A stretch of DNA of 9,013 nt from Burkholderiales bacterium (GTDB taxonomy: Bacteria > Pseudomonadota > Gammaproteobacteria > Burkholderiales > Usitatibacteraceae), in the NCBI GenBank assembly GCA_017880705.1, contig JADGRS010000106.1:1-9013 (forward strand), given 5' to 3'. Of the stretch, positions 1-6,468 are shown one piece after another. Below the pieces are notes generated by a model. The model searched no databases. It worked only from the letters and a program-made list of their open reading frames with translations, and was not told the DNA's origin. The translations under genes were made by a program, and so were the position numbers. How positions within the stretch are numbered: the stretch's first letter is position 1; each line of letters starts with the position of its first letter.

Positions 1-73
1 CCTGGAAGCCGTTCACGAAGTCGTAGACCACCGCCGCGGCGATCAGCACGAAGAGGAGGGCGAGGGGAGACAT
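1..73 (-). CDS. PiT-family inorganic phosphate transporter, N-terminus only (runs off left edge)
   Basis: Reading the minus strand from an ATG at 73 gives an open frame of 24 codons to the window edge. It begins MSPLALLFVLIAAAVVYDFV and continues NGFQ. A hydrophobic first helix ending in YDFVNGFQ matches the N-terminal signature of Pho-4/PiT permeases (commonly D-F-x-N-G-F-H-D-x-A-N in bacteria). These are inner-membrane carriers that import phosphate or metal-phosphate using the ion gradient. The ATG overlaps the stop of the upstream permease (TGATG), so it is the last visible gene of the ABC-transporter operon and probably translationally coupled to it. Only the signature region is visible. 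The family call is good for so short a fragment, but substrate and completeness cannot be judged. The usual His after GF is Gln here. Confidence 0.72.
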   Translation of the reverse strand, partial: MSPLALLFVLIAAAVVYDFVNGFQ

Positions 74-1746
74 CATCCGAAGAGGCCCCCCACGCGCGTG
101 CCGGCGATGCGGTTCACGATGAAGAGGCTCGCCGCGCAGAGCGCGATGAGGATCACGCCGAGCGCGGCCGCCTGGCTTTGCGAGCCCGCGATGTAGAAGG
201 TGAAGATGCCGAACGGGATCATCTCGTGGCCGCCGGTGGTGAGGAAGATCGTCGAGGAGGCTTCCTGGATCGAGGTGATGAAGGAGAAGAGCGCGCCCAC
301 GAAGATGCCCTTCCACACGAGCGGCACCGTAATGTCCCTGAAGGTGCGCAGCTTGGTCGCGCCCACGTTCTCGGCGGCTTCCTCCATCGACTTGTGCACG
401 AGGATCAGCGACGAGTAGCTGCCGCGCACCGTGTAGGGGAGCCGCCGCACCGCGAGGACGAGCGGCAGGATCAGCCACGTGCTGGTGAGCGTCATATCGA
501 GGAAGGGCAGCGGGAAGTTGAAGGCGCGCACGAAGGCGATTCCGACTGCCGTCCCCGGGATCGCGAGCATGAGCGTGGTGAGCGCGTCCATGGCGCCGCG
601 GCCCGGCGCCTTCGTGCGGCCCATGATCCATGCCATGGGCACGCCGATCGCGAGGCACATCGCCACCGCGATGCCGCAATACAGGAAAGAGTTGACGATG
701 AACTTGGGCGTCTCGATGCTCACCTGCCGGAAGAACTCCATCGTGTACTCGACCGGGACCGGCGTGAGCGACCAGCCGCGGCCCACGGCGGCAAGGAGGA
801 CGCCCACCTGCGGGATGAACGAGACCAGCAGGAGGAGCGAGAGGAACGCCACCGCGAGCCAACGCTTCGCGGGCGAGAGCTGCTTCCTCTCCACCTTCGA
901 ATAGGAAAGCGAGCTGTAGTCCTTGATCGCGACGTATTGGCGCGCGGCCAGCACGAAGACGATGGCGAGCAGCACGAGAAGGGCCGAGATCACGATGCCC
1001 ATGCGGAAGATGCGCCGGTCCACGAACTGCACGATGTTGAGGTAGGCCTGCGGGGCGAGGAGATCCTGCACGCCCAGCACGAGCGGCGTGACGAAGTCGG
1101 CGAAGGTCCAGATGAACACCAGCAGCGCGCCCGAGATGTAGCCCGGCGTCGTGAGCGGCATCGTGATGTCCTTGAAGCGCTGCCATCCCGTGGCGCCCAT
1201 GCCCTCGGCCGCTTCCTCGAGCCGCGGATCGACCCGCGAGAGGGCGTCGAGGATGGAGAGCGTCATCATCGGGAAGAGGTGCACGGTCTCCACCAGCAGC
1301 ACGCCGTGCACGCCGTACATGAAGTTGATCGGCTTCCCCATGCCGAACCAGTCCTGCAGGATCACGTTCACCGTGCCGGCGCGTCCCAGGATGAACACGA
1401 ACCCCAGCACGCCCACCAGCGGCGGCAGGATCATCGGCAGCATCGTGAGGTAGGAGAAGGTGTTGCGCCAGGGGAAGTCGTAGCGCAGGAGAAGGAAGGC
1501 GACGGCGATGCCCACGACGGAGGTGGTCGCGACCGCGGCGAGCCCCAGCGCGAGCGACTTCCACAGCGAGCGCAGGTAGTCCGTGGCGGTGAAGAACCCG
1601 GCGAAGTTGGCGGCGGTGAAGGCGCCGGCCTCGTTGGTGAAAGCGTCGTAGAAGATGCGCGTGAGCGGATAGAAGACGAACAGGATCAGGAACGCCCAGA
1701 TGAGCGCGAATCCGGCGGTGGCGAGCGTGAGCCGCGGCATCTTCAT
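73..1746 (-). CDS. ABC transporter permease, fused two-domain (FbpB/AfuB type)
   Basis: A 557-residue inner-membrane protein that forms the whole translocation channel of a binding-protein-dependent importer. It contains two BPD_transp_1 halves in one chain. Each half carries an EAA loop that docks on the ATPase: residues about 177-201 (EEAAEGMGATGWQRF...) and about 455-480 (EEAAENVGATKLRTF...). Many hydrophobic segments surround them, roughly six per half, with a charged linker near residues 275-295. Length and layout fit the ferric-iron/hexose-phosphate/aminoethylphosphonate permease group. The open frame extends upstream to 1989, but the ATG at 1746 (MKMPRLTL, at the first membrane segment) is chosen because it overlaps the ATPase stop as ATGA. 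The longer version would be an Arg-rich out-of-frame translation of the ATPase gene. The stop overlaps the next gene's ATG. The substrate cannot be read from this subunit. Confidence 0.93.
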   Translation of the reverse strand: MKMPRLTLATAGFALIWAFLILFVFYPLTRIFYDAFTNEAGAFTAANFAGFFTATDYLRSLWKSLALGLAAVATTSVVGIAVAFLLLRYDFPWRNTFSYLTMLPMILPPLVGVLGFVFILGRAGTVNVILQDWFGMGKPINFMYGVHGVLLVETVHLFPMMTLSILDALSRVDPRLEEAAEGMGATGWQRFKDITMPLTTPGYISGALLVFIWTFADFVTPLVLGVQDLLAPQAYLNIVQFVDRRIFRMGIVISALLVLLAIVFVLAARQYVAIKDYSSLSYSKVERKQLSPAKRWLAVAFLSLLLLVSFIPQVGVLLAAVGRGWSLTPVPVEYTMEFFRQVSIETPKFIVNSFLYCGIAVAMCLAIGVPMAWIMGRTKAPGRGAMDALTTLMLAIPGTAVGIAFVRAFNFPLPFLDMTLTSTWLILPLVLAVRRLPYTVRGSYSSLILVHKSMEEAAENVGATKLRTFRDITVPLVWKGIFVGALFSFITSIQEASSTIFLTTGGHEMIPFGIFTFYIAGSQSQAAALGVILIALCAASLFIVNRIAGTRVGGLFG

Positions 1747-2813
1747 GCCGGTATCGCGAGCGTCGCGCCGATCGGGAAGGACAGCTCGATCTCGGCCCCC
1801 ATGGGGCGCAACTCGTGGTGCCACGGATCGCGGTCGTCGGCCTTGAAGGTGACGCCCGAGCCCAGGTCCGCGTCGTAGCGAAGCGTGTTGCCGAGGTAGG
1901 CCGCGAAGGCGATGCGTCCGCGCACCGCGTTCTCGCCCGCGGTCACCTCCTCGAGGTCCACGTTCTCCGGGCGCACGCAGACGACGCACTTGCTTCCGGC
2001 GCGCAGGTCGCCGGTGGTCACGGCGCGGAAGGCTCCCACCGGCGTATCGACCAGGGCCTGCGCCCCCGACGCTTCGATCGAGCGCACCGTGCCGTCCACG
2101 AGGTTGTTCACGCCGATGAAATCGGCGACGAAGCGGTTCGCCGGCCGCTGGTAAAGCTCGCGCGGCGTGCCTACCTGGAAGACGCGCCCCTGGTTGAAGA
2201 CCGCGATGCGGTCGGAGAGCGTGAGCGCCTCTTCCTGGTCGTGGGTCACGTACACCGTGGTGATGCCAAGCTCCTTCTGCAGCTTGCGGATCTCCGCGCG
2301 CACCTGGACGCGCACCTTGGCGTCGAGGTTGGAGAGCGGCTCGTCGAGGAGGAGGATCTTGGGGTTCAGCACCAGCGCCCGCGCGAGCGCCACCCGCTGC
2401 TGCTGCCCGCCGGAAAGCTGTCCCGGGTAGCGGTCACCGAGGCCGGCGAGCCTCACCTTCTCGAGAACGGAATCGACGCGCCGCGCGATCTCGCCTCCCG
2501 GAGTCTTGCGCAGCTTCAGCCCGTAGGCGACGTTCTCCTTCACCGTCATGTGCGGCCACAGCGCGTAGTTCTGGAACACCATGCCGATGCCGCGCAGGTG
2601 CGGCGGCACGTCGTTCACGTTGCGGTCGTCGAAGAGCACCTCGCCCGCGTCGGGGGCGTTGAAGCCGGCGATCAGCCGCAGCAGCGTCGTCTTGCCGCAG
2701 CCCGAGGGCCCCAGCAGGGTGAAGAGCTCGCCTTCGGCGATCTCGAAGGACGCGCGCTCCACCACCACCAGGGAGCCGAATCGCTTCGAGAGGTCCCTGA
2801 CCGCGATGCGCAT
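1743..2813 (-). CDS. ABC transporter ATP-binding protein (PotA/FbpC/AfuC-like, with TOBE domain)
   Basis: A 356-residue cytoplasmic ATPase that powers the importer made with the adjacent permease and binding protein. Visible motifs in order: Walker A GPSGCGKTT (35-43), Q-loop Gln at 81 in VFQNYALWPHMTV, signature LSGGQQQR (133-140), Walker B ILLLDEP (153-159), D-loop SNLD (161-164) and switch His 191 in VTHDQEEA. After the nucleotide-binding domain (to about 235) comes a C-terminal TOBE-like regulatory or oligobeta domain (about 236-356, with VCVRPENVDL). This is the layout of spermidine/putrescine, ferric and phosphonate importers. All catalytic motifs are intact. The start ATG at 2813 is 22 bases after the binding-protein stop and has only a weak ribosome site. 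The stop overlaps the permease start by four bases. Confidence 0.95.
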   Translation of the reverse strand: MRIAVRDLSKRFGSLVVVERASFEIAEGELFTLLGPSGCGKTTLLRLIAGFNAPDAGEVLFDDRNVNDVPPHLRGIGMVFQNYALWPHMTVKENVAYGLKLRKTPGGEIARRVDSVLEKVRLAGLGDRYPGQLSGGQQQRVALARALVLNPKILLLDEPLSNLDAKVRVQVRAEIRKLQKELGITTVYVTHDQEEALTLSDRIAVFNQGRVFQVGTPRELYQRPANRFVADFIGVNNLVDGTVRSIEASGAQALVDTPVGAFRAVTTGDLRAGSKCVVCVRPENVDLEEVTAGENAVRGRIAFAAYLGNTLRYDADLGSGVTFKADDRDPWHHELRPMGAEIELSFPIGATLAIPA

Positions 2814-2835
2814 GGTTCGAACCTGGAGGGCGCGC

Positions 2836-3978
2836 TCAGTATTTCTTCTTCAGCTCCTCGGCGACCGACTCGATCTCCTTGCGGTATTTCTCGTTCACGG
2901 CCTCGTAGCGCTTTTGCGCGACATCGTCGTCGTAGATGTTGTTGACGTCCGCGTCGAAGTAGGAGCGGATGCCGCCGGTGAATTCCACGGCTTTCTCCGC
3001 GGTCGAGCCCGGTGCGCCTTGCACCTTGTACTTGGGCGTGATCGGAAAGACGCCGCGCTCCATCGCGACCTTCTGGCCGCGCTCGGAGAGCAGGTACTCC
3101 ACGAAGGCGCGCGCGGCCTTCGGGTGCCCGGCGCCGGCGAGGATCGCCATGGGCTCGGGCGTGATCCACGCCGTCTTCGGCGCCACGAACATGAGGTCGA
3201 AGCCGGCGAGGCGGTCCTCGAACGCCATGTAGCTCGGCACCGCGAAGCCGGCGGCGAATTCGCCCTTGGCGACTACCGACGGCACATCGCGGCTGCGCGC
3301 GGTGAACATGCCCGTATTGCCGCCCAGGTGCCTCAGGAACTCCCATCCCTTGTCGTCGCCGTCGCGCTGCAGGACGACTTCATAGGTGGCGTGGCTGCTC
3401 GACGAGCGCGTCGGCGCGCATTGCGCCACGTTGCCCTTGAGCTTCGGATTCAACAGGTCGTCCCGGTCCTTCGGCGGCGGCAGGCCCAGGCGCTGGTAGA
3501 GGCGCGGGTGATAGACGATGCCGTAGGGCTCGAGCACCGTGCCGATCCAGTAGCCCTTCGGGTCCTTCAACGCGATGGGCTTCGGCTTGCCGATGCTGTC
3601 GGGGATCGAGTCGGCGACGGCCTTCGGCAGGTCGAGCTTCGCGAGCAGGCCCTGTTCGGCGAGCTTGTCGAAGAGCGCGCTCTCGCCGCCCCAGAAGATG
3701 TCCGCGTTGGGGCGGCCCTTCCACTCGACGATCTGGCCATAGGCGACCGGGGTGCCCGCGGCGAGCGCGCTCGTCTTGACTGTGACGTTCCAGCGCTCCT
3801 TCGCGTACTTCGCGAAGTCCGCGAGCGCGGGATCGGTGAGCGTCTTGGCGACGGGCGTGATCAGGACGAGCTCGTCCTCGATGGGCTGCGGCGCCTGCGC
3901 GCGCGATGTGCTGAAGAGGGCCAGTGCGAGCGCCGCCGAGGCGCCGAGCATCGCGAAGAGCTTTTTCGAGCGTTGCAT
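2836..3978 (-). CDS. ABC transporter periplasmic solute-binding protein (family 1, AfuA/FbpA-like)
   Basis: A 380-residue exported binding protein, first gene of the transport operon. It has a Sec signal: basic MQRSKK, hydrophobic core to about residue 22, and cleavage near SRAQA (27-29). The mature part shows features of the ferric/hexose-phosphate/polyamine binding cluster: NADIFWGG (91-98), EPYGIVYHP (150-158), PTRSSSSHATYE (189-200), ARSRDVPSVVAKGEFAAGFA (227-246) and VEYLLSERGQKVAMERG near the C-terminal third. I see no adjacent Tyr-Tyr pair like the one that holds iron in classical FbpA, so iron is not the obvious ligand. Given the PiT gene in the same operon, a phosphorylated or phosphonate ligand is an attractive inference. 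The frame is open upstream to 4086, but ATG 3978 is chosen for its AAGGAGG five bases upstream and the clean signal peptide. Confidence 0.92.
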   Translation of the reverse strand: MQRSKKLFAMLGASAALALALFSTSRAQAPQPIEDELVLITPVAKTLTDPALADFAKYAKERWNVTVKTSALAAGTPVAYGQIVEWKGRPNADIFWGGESALFDKLAEQGLLAKLDLPKAVADSIPDSIGKPKPIALKDPKGYWIGTVLEPYGIVYHPRLYQRLGLPPPKDRDDLLNPKLKGNVAQCAPTRSSSSHATYEVVLQRDGDDKGWEFLRHLGGNTGMFTARSRDVPSVVAKGEFAAGFAVPSYMAFEDRLAGFDLMFVAPKTAWITPEPMAILAGAGHPKAARAFVEYLLSERGQKVAMERGVFPITPKYKVQGAPGSTAEKAVEFTGGIRSYFDADVNNIYDDDVAQKRYEAVNEKYRKEIESVAEELKKKY

Positions 3979-3983
3979 AAAGT

Positions 3984-3990
3984 CCTCCTT
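3984..3990 (-). promoter_or_regulatory. Strong Shine-Dalgarno of the solute-binding protein gene
   Basis: On the minus strand AAGGAGG lies five bases before the ATG at 3978. It fixes the start of the binding protein and excludes the 36-residue upstream extension of the open frame. It sits directly after a small hairpin (3991-4004). Confidence 0.85.
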
Positions 3991-4004
3991 ACGCCAAGCG
4001 GCGT
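3991..4004 (-). repeat. Small hairpin in the leader of the transport operon
   Basis: ACGCC-AAGC-GGCGT is a perfect inverted repeat (five-base arms, four-base loop). It lies between the predicted transcription start near 4006 and the Shine-Dalgarno. If that start is right, the mRNA begins almost at the stem, which could protect the 5' end or tune access to the ribosome site. Short arms make chance occurrence possible. Confidence 0.4.
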
Positions 4005-4005
4005 G

Positions 4006-4053
4006 TGAATTCAATCTATTCGCAGTCGATGCGCCTCTTCTGATATTCATCAA
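4006..4053 (-). promoter_or_regulatory. FNR-type class II promoter of the transport operon
   Basis: Read on the minus strand: palindrome TTGATGAATATCAG (4053-4040), one mismatch from the FNR consensus TTGAT-N4-ATCAA; then exactly 21 bases; then -10 hexamer TAGATT (4018-4013). The predicted transcription start is near 4006, leaving a leader of about 28 bases. No -35 element is seen, as expected where an activator centred near -41 replaces it. The same box also faces gpsA. The FNR consensus is established knowledge; the use of this site is inferred. Confidence 0.6.
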
Positions 4054-4087
4054 CTCCGGCTCGATTCGCGCCGCTAGCATCGCCAAA
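4040..4087 (+). promoter_or_regulatory. FNR-type class II promoter of gpsA
   Basis: Palindrome CTGATATTCATCAA (4040-4053), then 21 bases, then -10 hexamer TAGCAT (4075-4080). The predicted transcription start falls at 4087, the A of the gpsA start codon, so the mRNA would be leaderless. The box is shared with the divergent transport operon at identical spacing. No -35 element is visible. Confidence 0.55.
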
Positions 4088-5103
4088 TGAAGAGAGTCGC
4101 GATCATCGGCGGGGGCGCTTTCGGCACTGCGATGGCCTGCGTGGTGCGCAGGTCCGGCAACGACGTGGTCCTATGGGCGCGCGAAGCCGAAGTGGTCGAG
4201 GCGATCAATCGCAAGGCAGAGAATTCCGCTTTCCTGGCGGGAGCCCGAATGCCGCCCGGCATTCGCGCCACCGGCGATCTCGCCGAGGCCGCCAGGGACG
4301 CGGACTTCGTCCTCATGGCGGTTCCCTCGCAGCACATGCGCACGATCGCGGGCGCGCTGCGCCCGGCGATCGCACGCGGGTTGCCCGTCGTGAGCTGCGC
4401 CAAGGGCGTGGAGCGCGGAAGCGGCCAGCTCATGCCCGAAGTCCTCGCCGACATGCTTCCTGACGCGGTGATCGCCGTGCTCTCGGGGCCCTCGTTCGCG
4501 CGCGAGATCGCGTCGGACCTGCCATGCGGCGTCGCCCTCGCGTGCGGCGAGTGGGCCGCGGGCGAATCGCTCGCGCGCGACATCGCCAATCCGCGCTTTT
4601 GCGTGCACCTGTCCGACGACGTCGCGGGCACCGCGCTCGCCGGCGCCATGAAGAACGTGATCTCGATCGCGAGCGGCGTGGTGCACGCCCGCAAGCTGGG
4701 CGAAAACGCGCGCGCGACGCTCATCACGCTGGGGCTGGCCGAGACAGCGCGCCTTGGCATCGCGAAGGGCGCGCGGCCGGAGACTTTTCTAGGGCTCGCG
4801 GGCGCGGGCGACTTCATGCTCACGGCCCACAGCCTGCAGTCACGCAATACCTCGCTCGGCGTGGCGCTGGGCGAGGGACGATCGCTCGCCGAGGTGCTTG
4901 CCGAGCGCAAGGAGGTGACCGAGGGCGCGTTCTCGGTCGAAGCGGTCGCGACGCTCGCGCGACGCCTCCGCGTCGAGATGCCGATCACCCTGGCCCTCGA
5001 CGGACTCCTCAACCGGGGACTCGCGATCGAGGCGGCCATCGCCGAGCTGATGAAGCACCTGCCCGCGCTGTGCCGCGCGGGGCACGAGCCGCTGGCCGTC
5101 TGA
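4087..5103 (+). CDS. gpsA: NAD(P)-dependent glycerol-3-phosphate dehydrogenase
   Basis: A 338-residue cytoplasmic enzyme that reduces dihydroxyacetone phosphate to sn-glycerol 3-phosphate, the backbone for phospholipid synthesis. The N-terminal Rossmann fold begins IIGGGAFGTAMA (6-17). Family landmarks follow in order: SCAKG with Lys106, SGPSFARE (133-140), catalytic Lys189-Asn190 in GAMKNV, LGLAGAGDFMLT (235-246, containing Asp242 and Thr246) and phosphate-binding Arg253-Asn254 in QSRN. Length is normal and the catalytic residues look intact. The start is fixed: an in-frame TAG at 4075 leaves ATG 4087 as the first start. No Shine-Dalgarno precedes it, which agrees with the predicted leaderless transcript. 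It is a single gene here, divergent from the transport operon and ending six bases from the convergent FAD oxidoreductase. Confidence 0.97.
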   Translation: MKRVAIIGGGAFGTAMACVVRRSGNDVVLWAREAEVVEAINRKAENSAFLAGARMPPGIRATGDLAEAARDADFVLMAVPSQHMRTIAGALRPAIARGLPVVSCAKGVERGSGQLMPEVLADMLPDAVIAVLSGPSFAREIASDLPCGVALACGEWAAGESLARDIANPRFCVHLSDDVAGTALAGAMKNVISIASGVVHARKLGENARATLITLGLAETARLGIAKGARPETFLGLAGAGDFMLTAHSLQSRNTSLGVALGEGRSLAEVLAERKEVTEGAFSVEAVATLARRLRVEMPITLALDGLLNRGLAIEAAIAELMKHLPALCRAGHEPLAV

Positions 5104-5109
5104 ATCCGG

Positions 5110-6468
5110 CTAAGAGGCGGATGGCGCGCCCGAGGAGCCGCGCACGCACTTTTCGTAGAGCGTGGGGAATGCTCCTCGCGCATCATACTTGGCCTTGAGC
5201 GCGCGATACGCTTCGCCGCCGTACGCGCGGCCGAACTCCTCCGGCGTGAAGTAGCTTTCGGAGTAGAGCGACTTGATGCCGCCCAAGCGCGCCACGGCCT
5301 CTTCGATGCGCCGATTGAGCTCGCCCGGCGCGCGCGGCTCGCGCGTATGCATGACGTCCCAGAATCCGAAGTTTACGTACACGCCGCGCCGCATCGGGTA
5401 GAGCGCGAAGCGCCCCGCGTTCGCTTGCGGCGCGACCGGGCACATCCACACGGGCCAGATGCCCACCGCGCGCGCGAGAAAGGCGAGGAACTCCGCGGCG
5501 CGCTCGATCGGAATGTCGACGTCCTGGATGACGGATTCGGCGTGGAGCCCGCGCAGGCGGTCGATCGCGCGCGTGAGGCCGACGCGGCTGTTCCAGCGCA
5601 TGAGCTTCGTGTAGGTTCGCGAGCCCAGCCGCTCCCGCCCGTAGAGCCGGCGAACCAGGGGATGCTGCGCGAGGAGGTTGCGCGAGCACCAGAACCAGTC
5701 GGTGTCCCATCGCCACAGGTAGTCGCGGACCGTGAGCCAGTCCTCGCGGCGTTCCCCGATGGAACGGTAGTAGATCTTCCGGTACGTATAGTCGCTTGTG
5801 TAGGGAGCCTCGCCGGCGAAGCGCGCGAGAGTGAGGCAAAGCCGGTCCGCGGCGAAGATGGTGCCGTCGATGAAATCGGCGTCGTCGTCGGCGCAGTGGC
5901 GCTCGACCGCGTCGAAATAGCCGCGGGCATCGGTGAACACGAGGTGCTCGAGGTGAACGTACGGGCGCACCGGAACGGTCTTCGCGGTGACGCGCAGCGC
6001 ATATCCGAGGGTGCCGTACGAATTGGGGAAGCCGAAGAAGAGATCGGCGTGCTCGTTCTCGGGCGTGCACACGAGGAGCCGCCCATCGCCGGTGAGAACC
6101 TCGATCGCGGTCACCGATTCGTGCACCAGGCCGTAACGGTGGGACGAGGACTCGATTCCCACCCCGGCGAGCGCGCCGCCCAACGTGATGGTCTTCAGCT
6201 GCGGCACGACCGCGGGCATCACGCCGCGCGCGAGACACGCGTCCGCGAGTGCCTCGTAGGTCACCATGCCCTCCGCATCGACGAGCCGTGCGGCCTCGTC
6301 GATCTCGAGCACGTGGTCCAGCGCGCCCGCGTCGAGGCCGGGCCCGCGATGCACCGTGTCGCGAAAGAGGTTGGAGGTCTTCTTGGCGAGCGCGACCTGC
6401 CCCGTGGCGCCGATTTGCCGCGCAAGGTCCGCGGCCCGCAGCGCATGGGCTTCCAGCAAGGCGTTCAT
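5110..6468 (-). CDS. FAD-binding oxidoreductase, DHCR24-like (TmsA/BfaA-type fatty-acid reductase candidate)
   Basis: A 452-residue flavoprotein. The N-terminal half is a FAD_binding_4 domain: VALAKKTSNLFR (25-36), then PQLKTITLGGALAGVGIESS (89-108) continuing SHRYGLVHE (109-117), and CTPENEHADLFFGFPNSYGT (134-153). From memory this closely resembles human delta24-sterol reductase DHCR24 (GTGIESSSHKYGLF and GTLGF). Many aromatic residues follow in the C-terminal half. Its ATG overlaps the stop of the upstream methyltransferase (ATGA), with GAGG just before it. Such a methyltransferase/FAD pair is known from actinobacteria, where the flavoprotein uses NADPH to reduce the 10-methylene acyl intermediate to a 10-methyl acyl chain. 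The same role is inferred here. The open frame runs upstream to 7437, but that part is an Arg-rich antisense-like shadow of the methyltransferase. Other flavin reductions of lipids remain possible. Confidence 0.85.
   Translation of the reverse strand: MNALLEAHALRAADLARQIGATGQVALAKKTSNLFRDTVHRGPGLDAGALDHVLEIDEAARLVDAEGMVTYEALADACLARGVMPAVVPQLKTITLGGALAGVGIESSSHRYGLVHESVTAIEVLTGDGRLLVCTPENEHADLFFGFPNSYGTLGYALRVTAKTVPVRPYVHLEHLVFTDARGYFDAVERHCADDDADFIDGTIFAADRLCLTLARFAGEAPYTSDYTYRKIYYRSIGERREDWLTVRDYLWRWDTDWFWCSRNLLAQHPLVRRLYGRERLGSRTYTKLMRWNSRVGLTRAIDRLRGLHAESVIQDVDIPIERAAEFLAFLARAVGIWPVWMCPVAPQANAGRFALYPMRRGVYVNFGFWDVMHTREPRAPGELNRRIEEAVARLGGIKSLYSESYFTPEEFGRAYGGEAYRALKAKYDARGAFPTLYEKCVRGSSGAPSAS

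Noticed and set aside
178..1878. Long plus-strand open frame (566 codons) opposite the permease and ATPase genes
   Set aside because: The translation is almost all Arg, Glu, His, Asp and Gly with no domain. It is the antisense shadow of GC-rich coding DNA, and the minus-strand genes here are unmistakable.
1747..1989. N-terminal extension of the permease to 1989
   Set aside because: It is Arg/Gly-rich, overlaps the ATPase gene out of frame, and the ATGA overlap at 1746 gives a normal membrane-protein start.
3979..4086. 36-residue N-terminal extension of the solute-binding protein
   Set aside because: It would run through the promoter region and bury the signal peptide. AAGGAGG at 3990-3984 marks ATG 3978 as the start.
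4074..5186. 370-codon minus-strand open frame across gpsA
   Set aside because: Low-complexity Ser/Ala/Arg translation with no motif, antisense to a clear gpsA.
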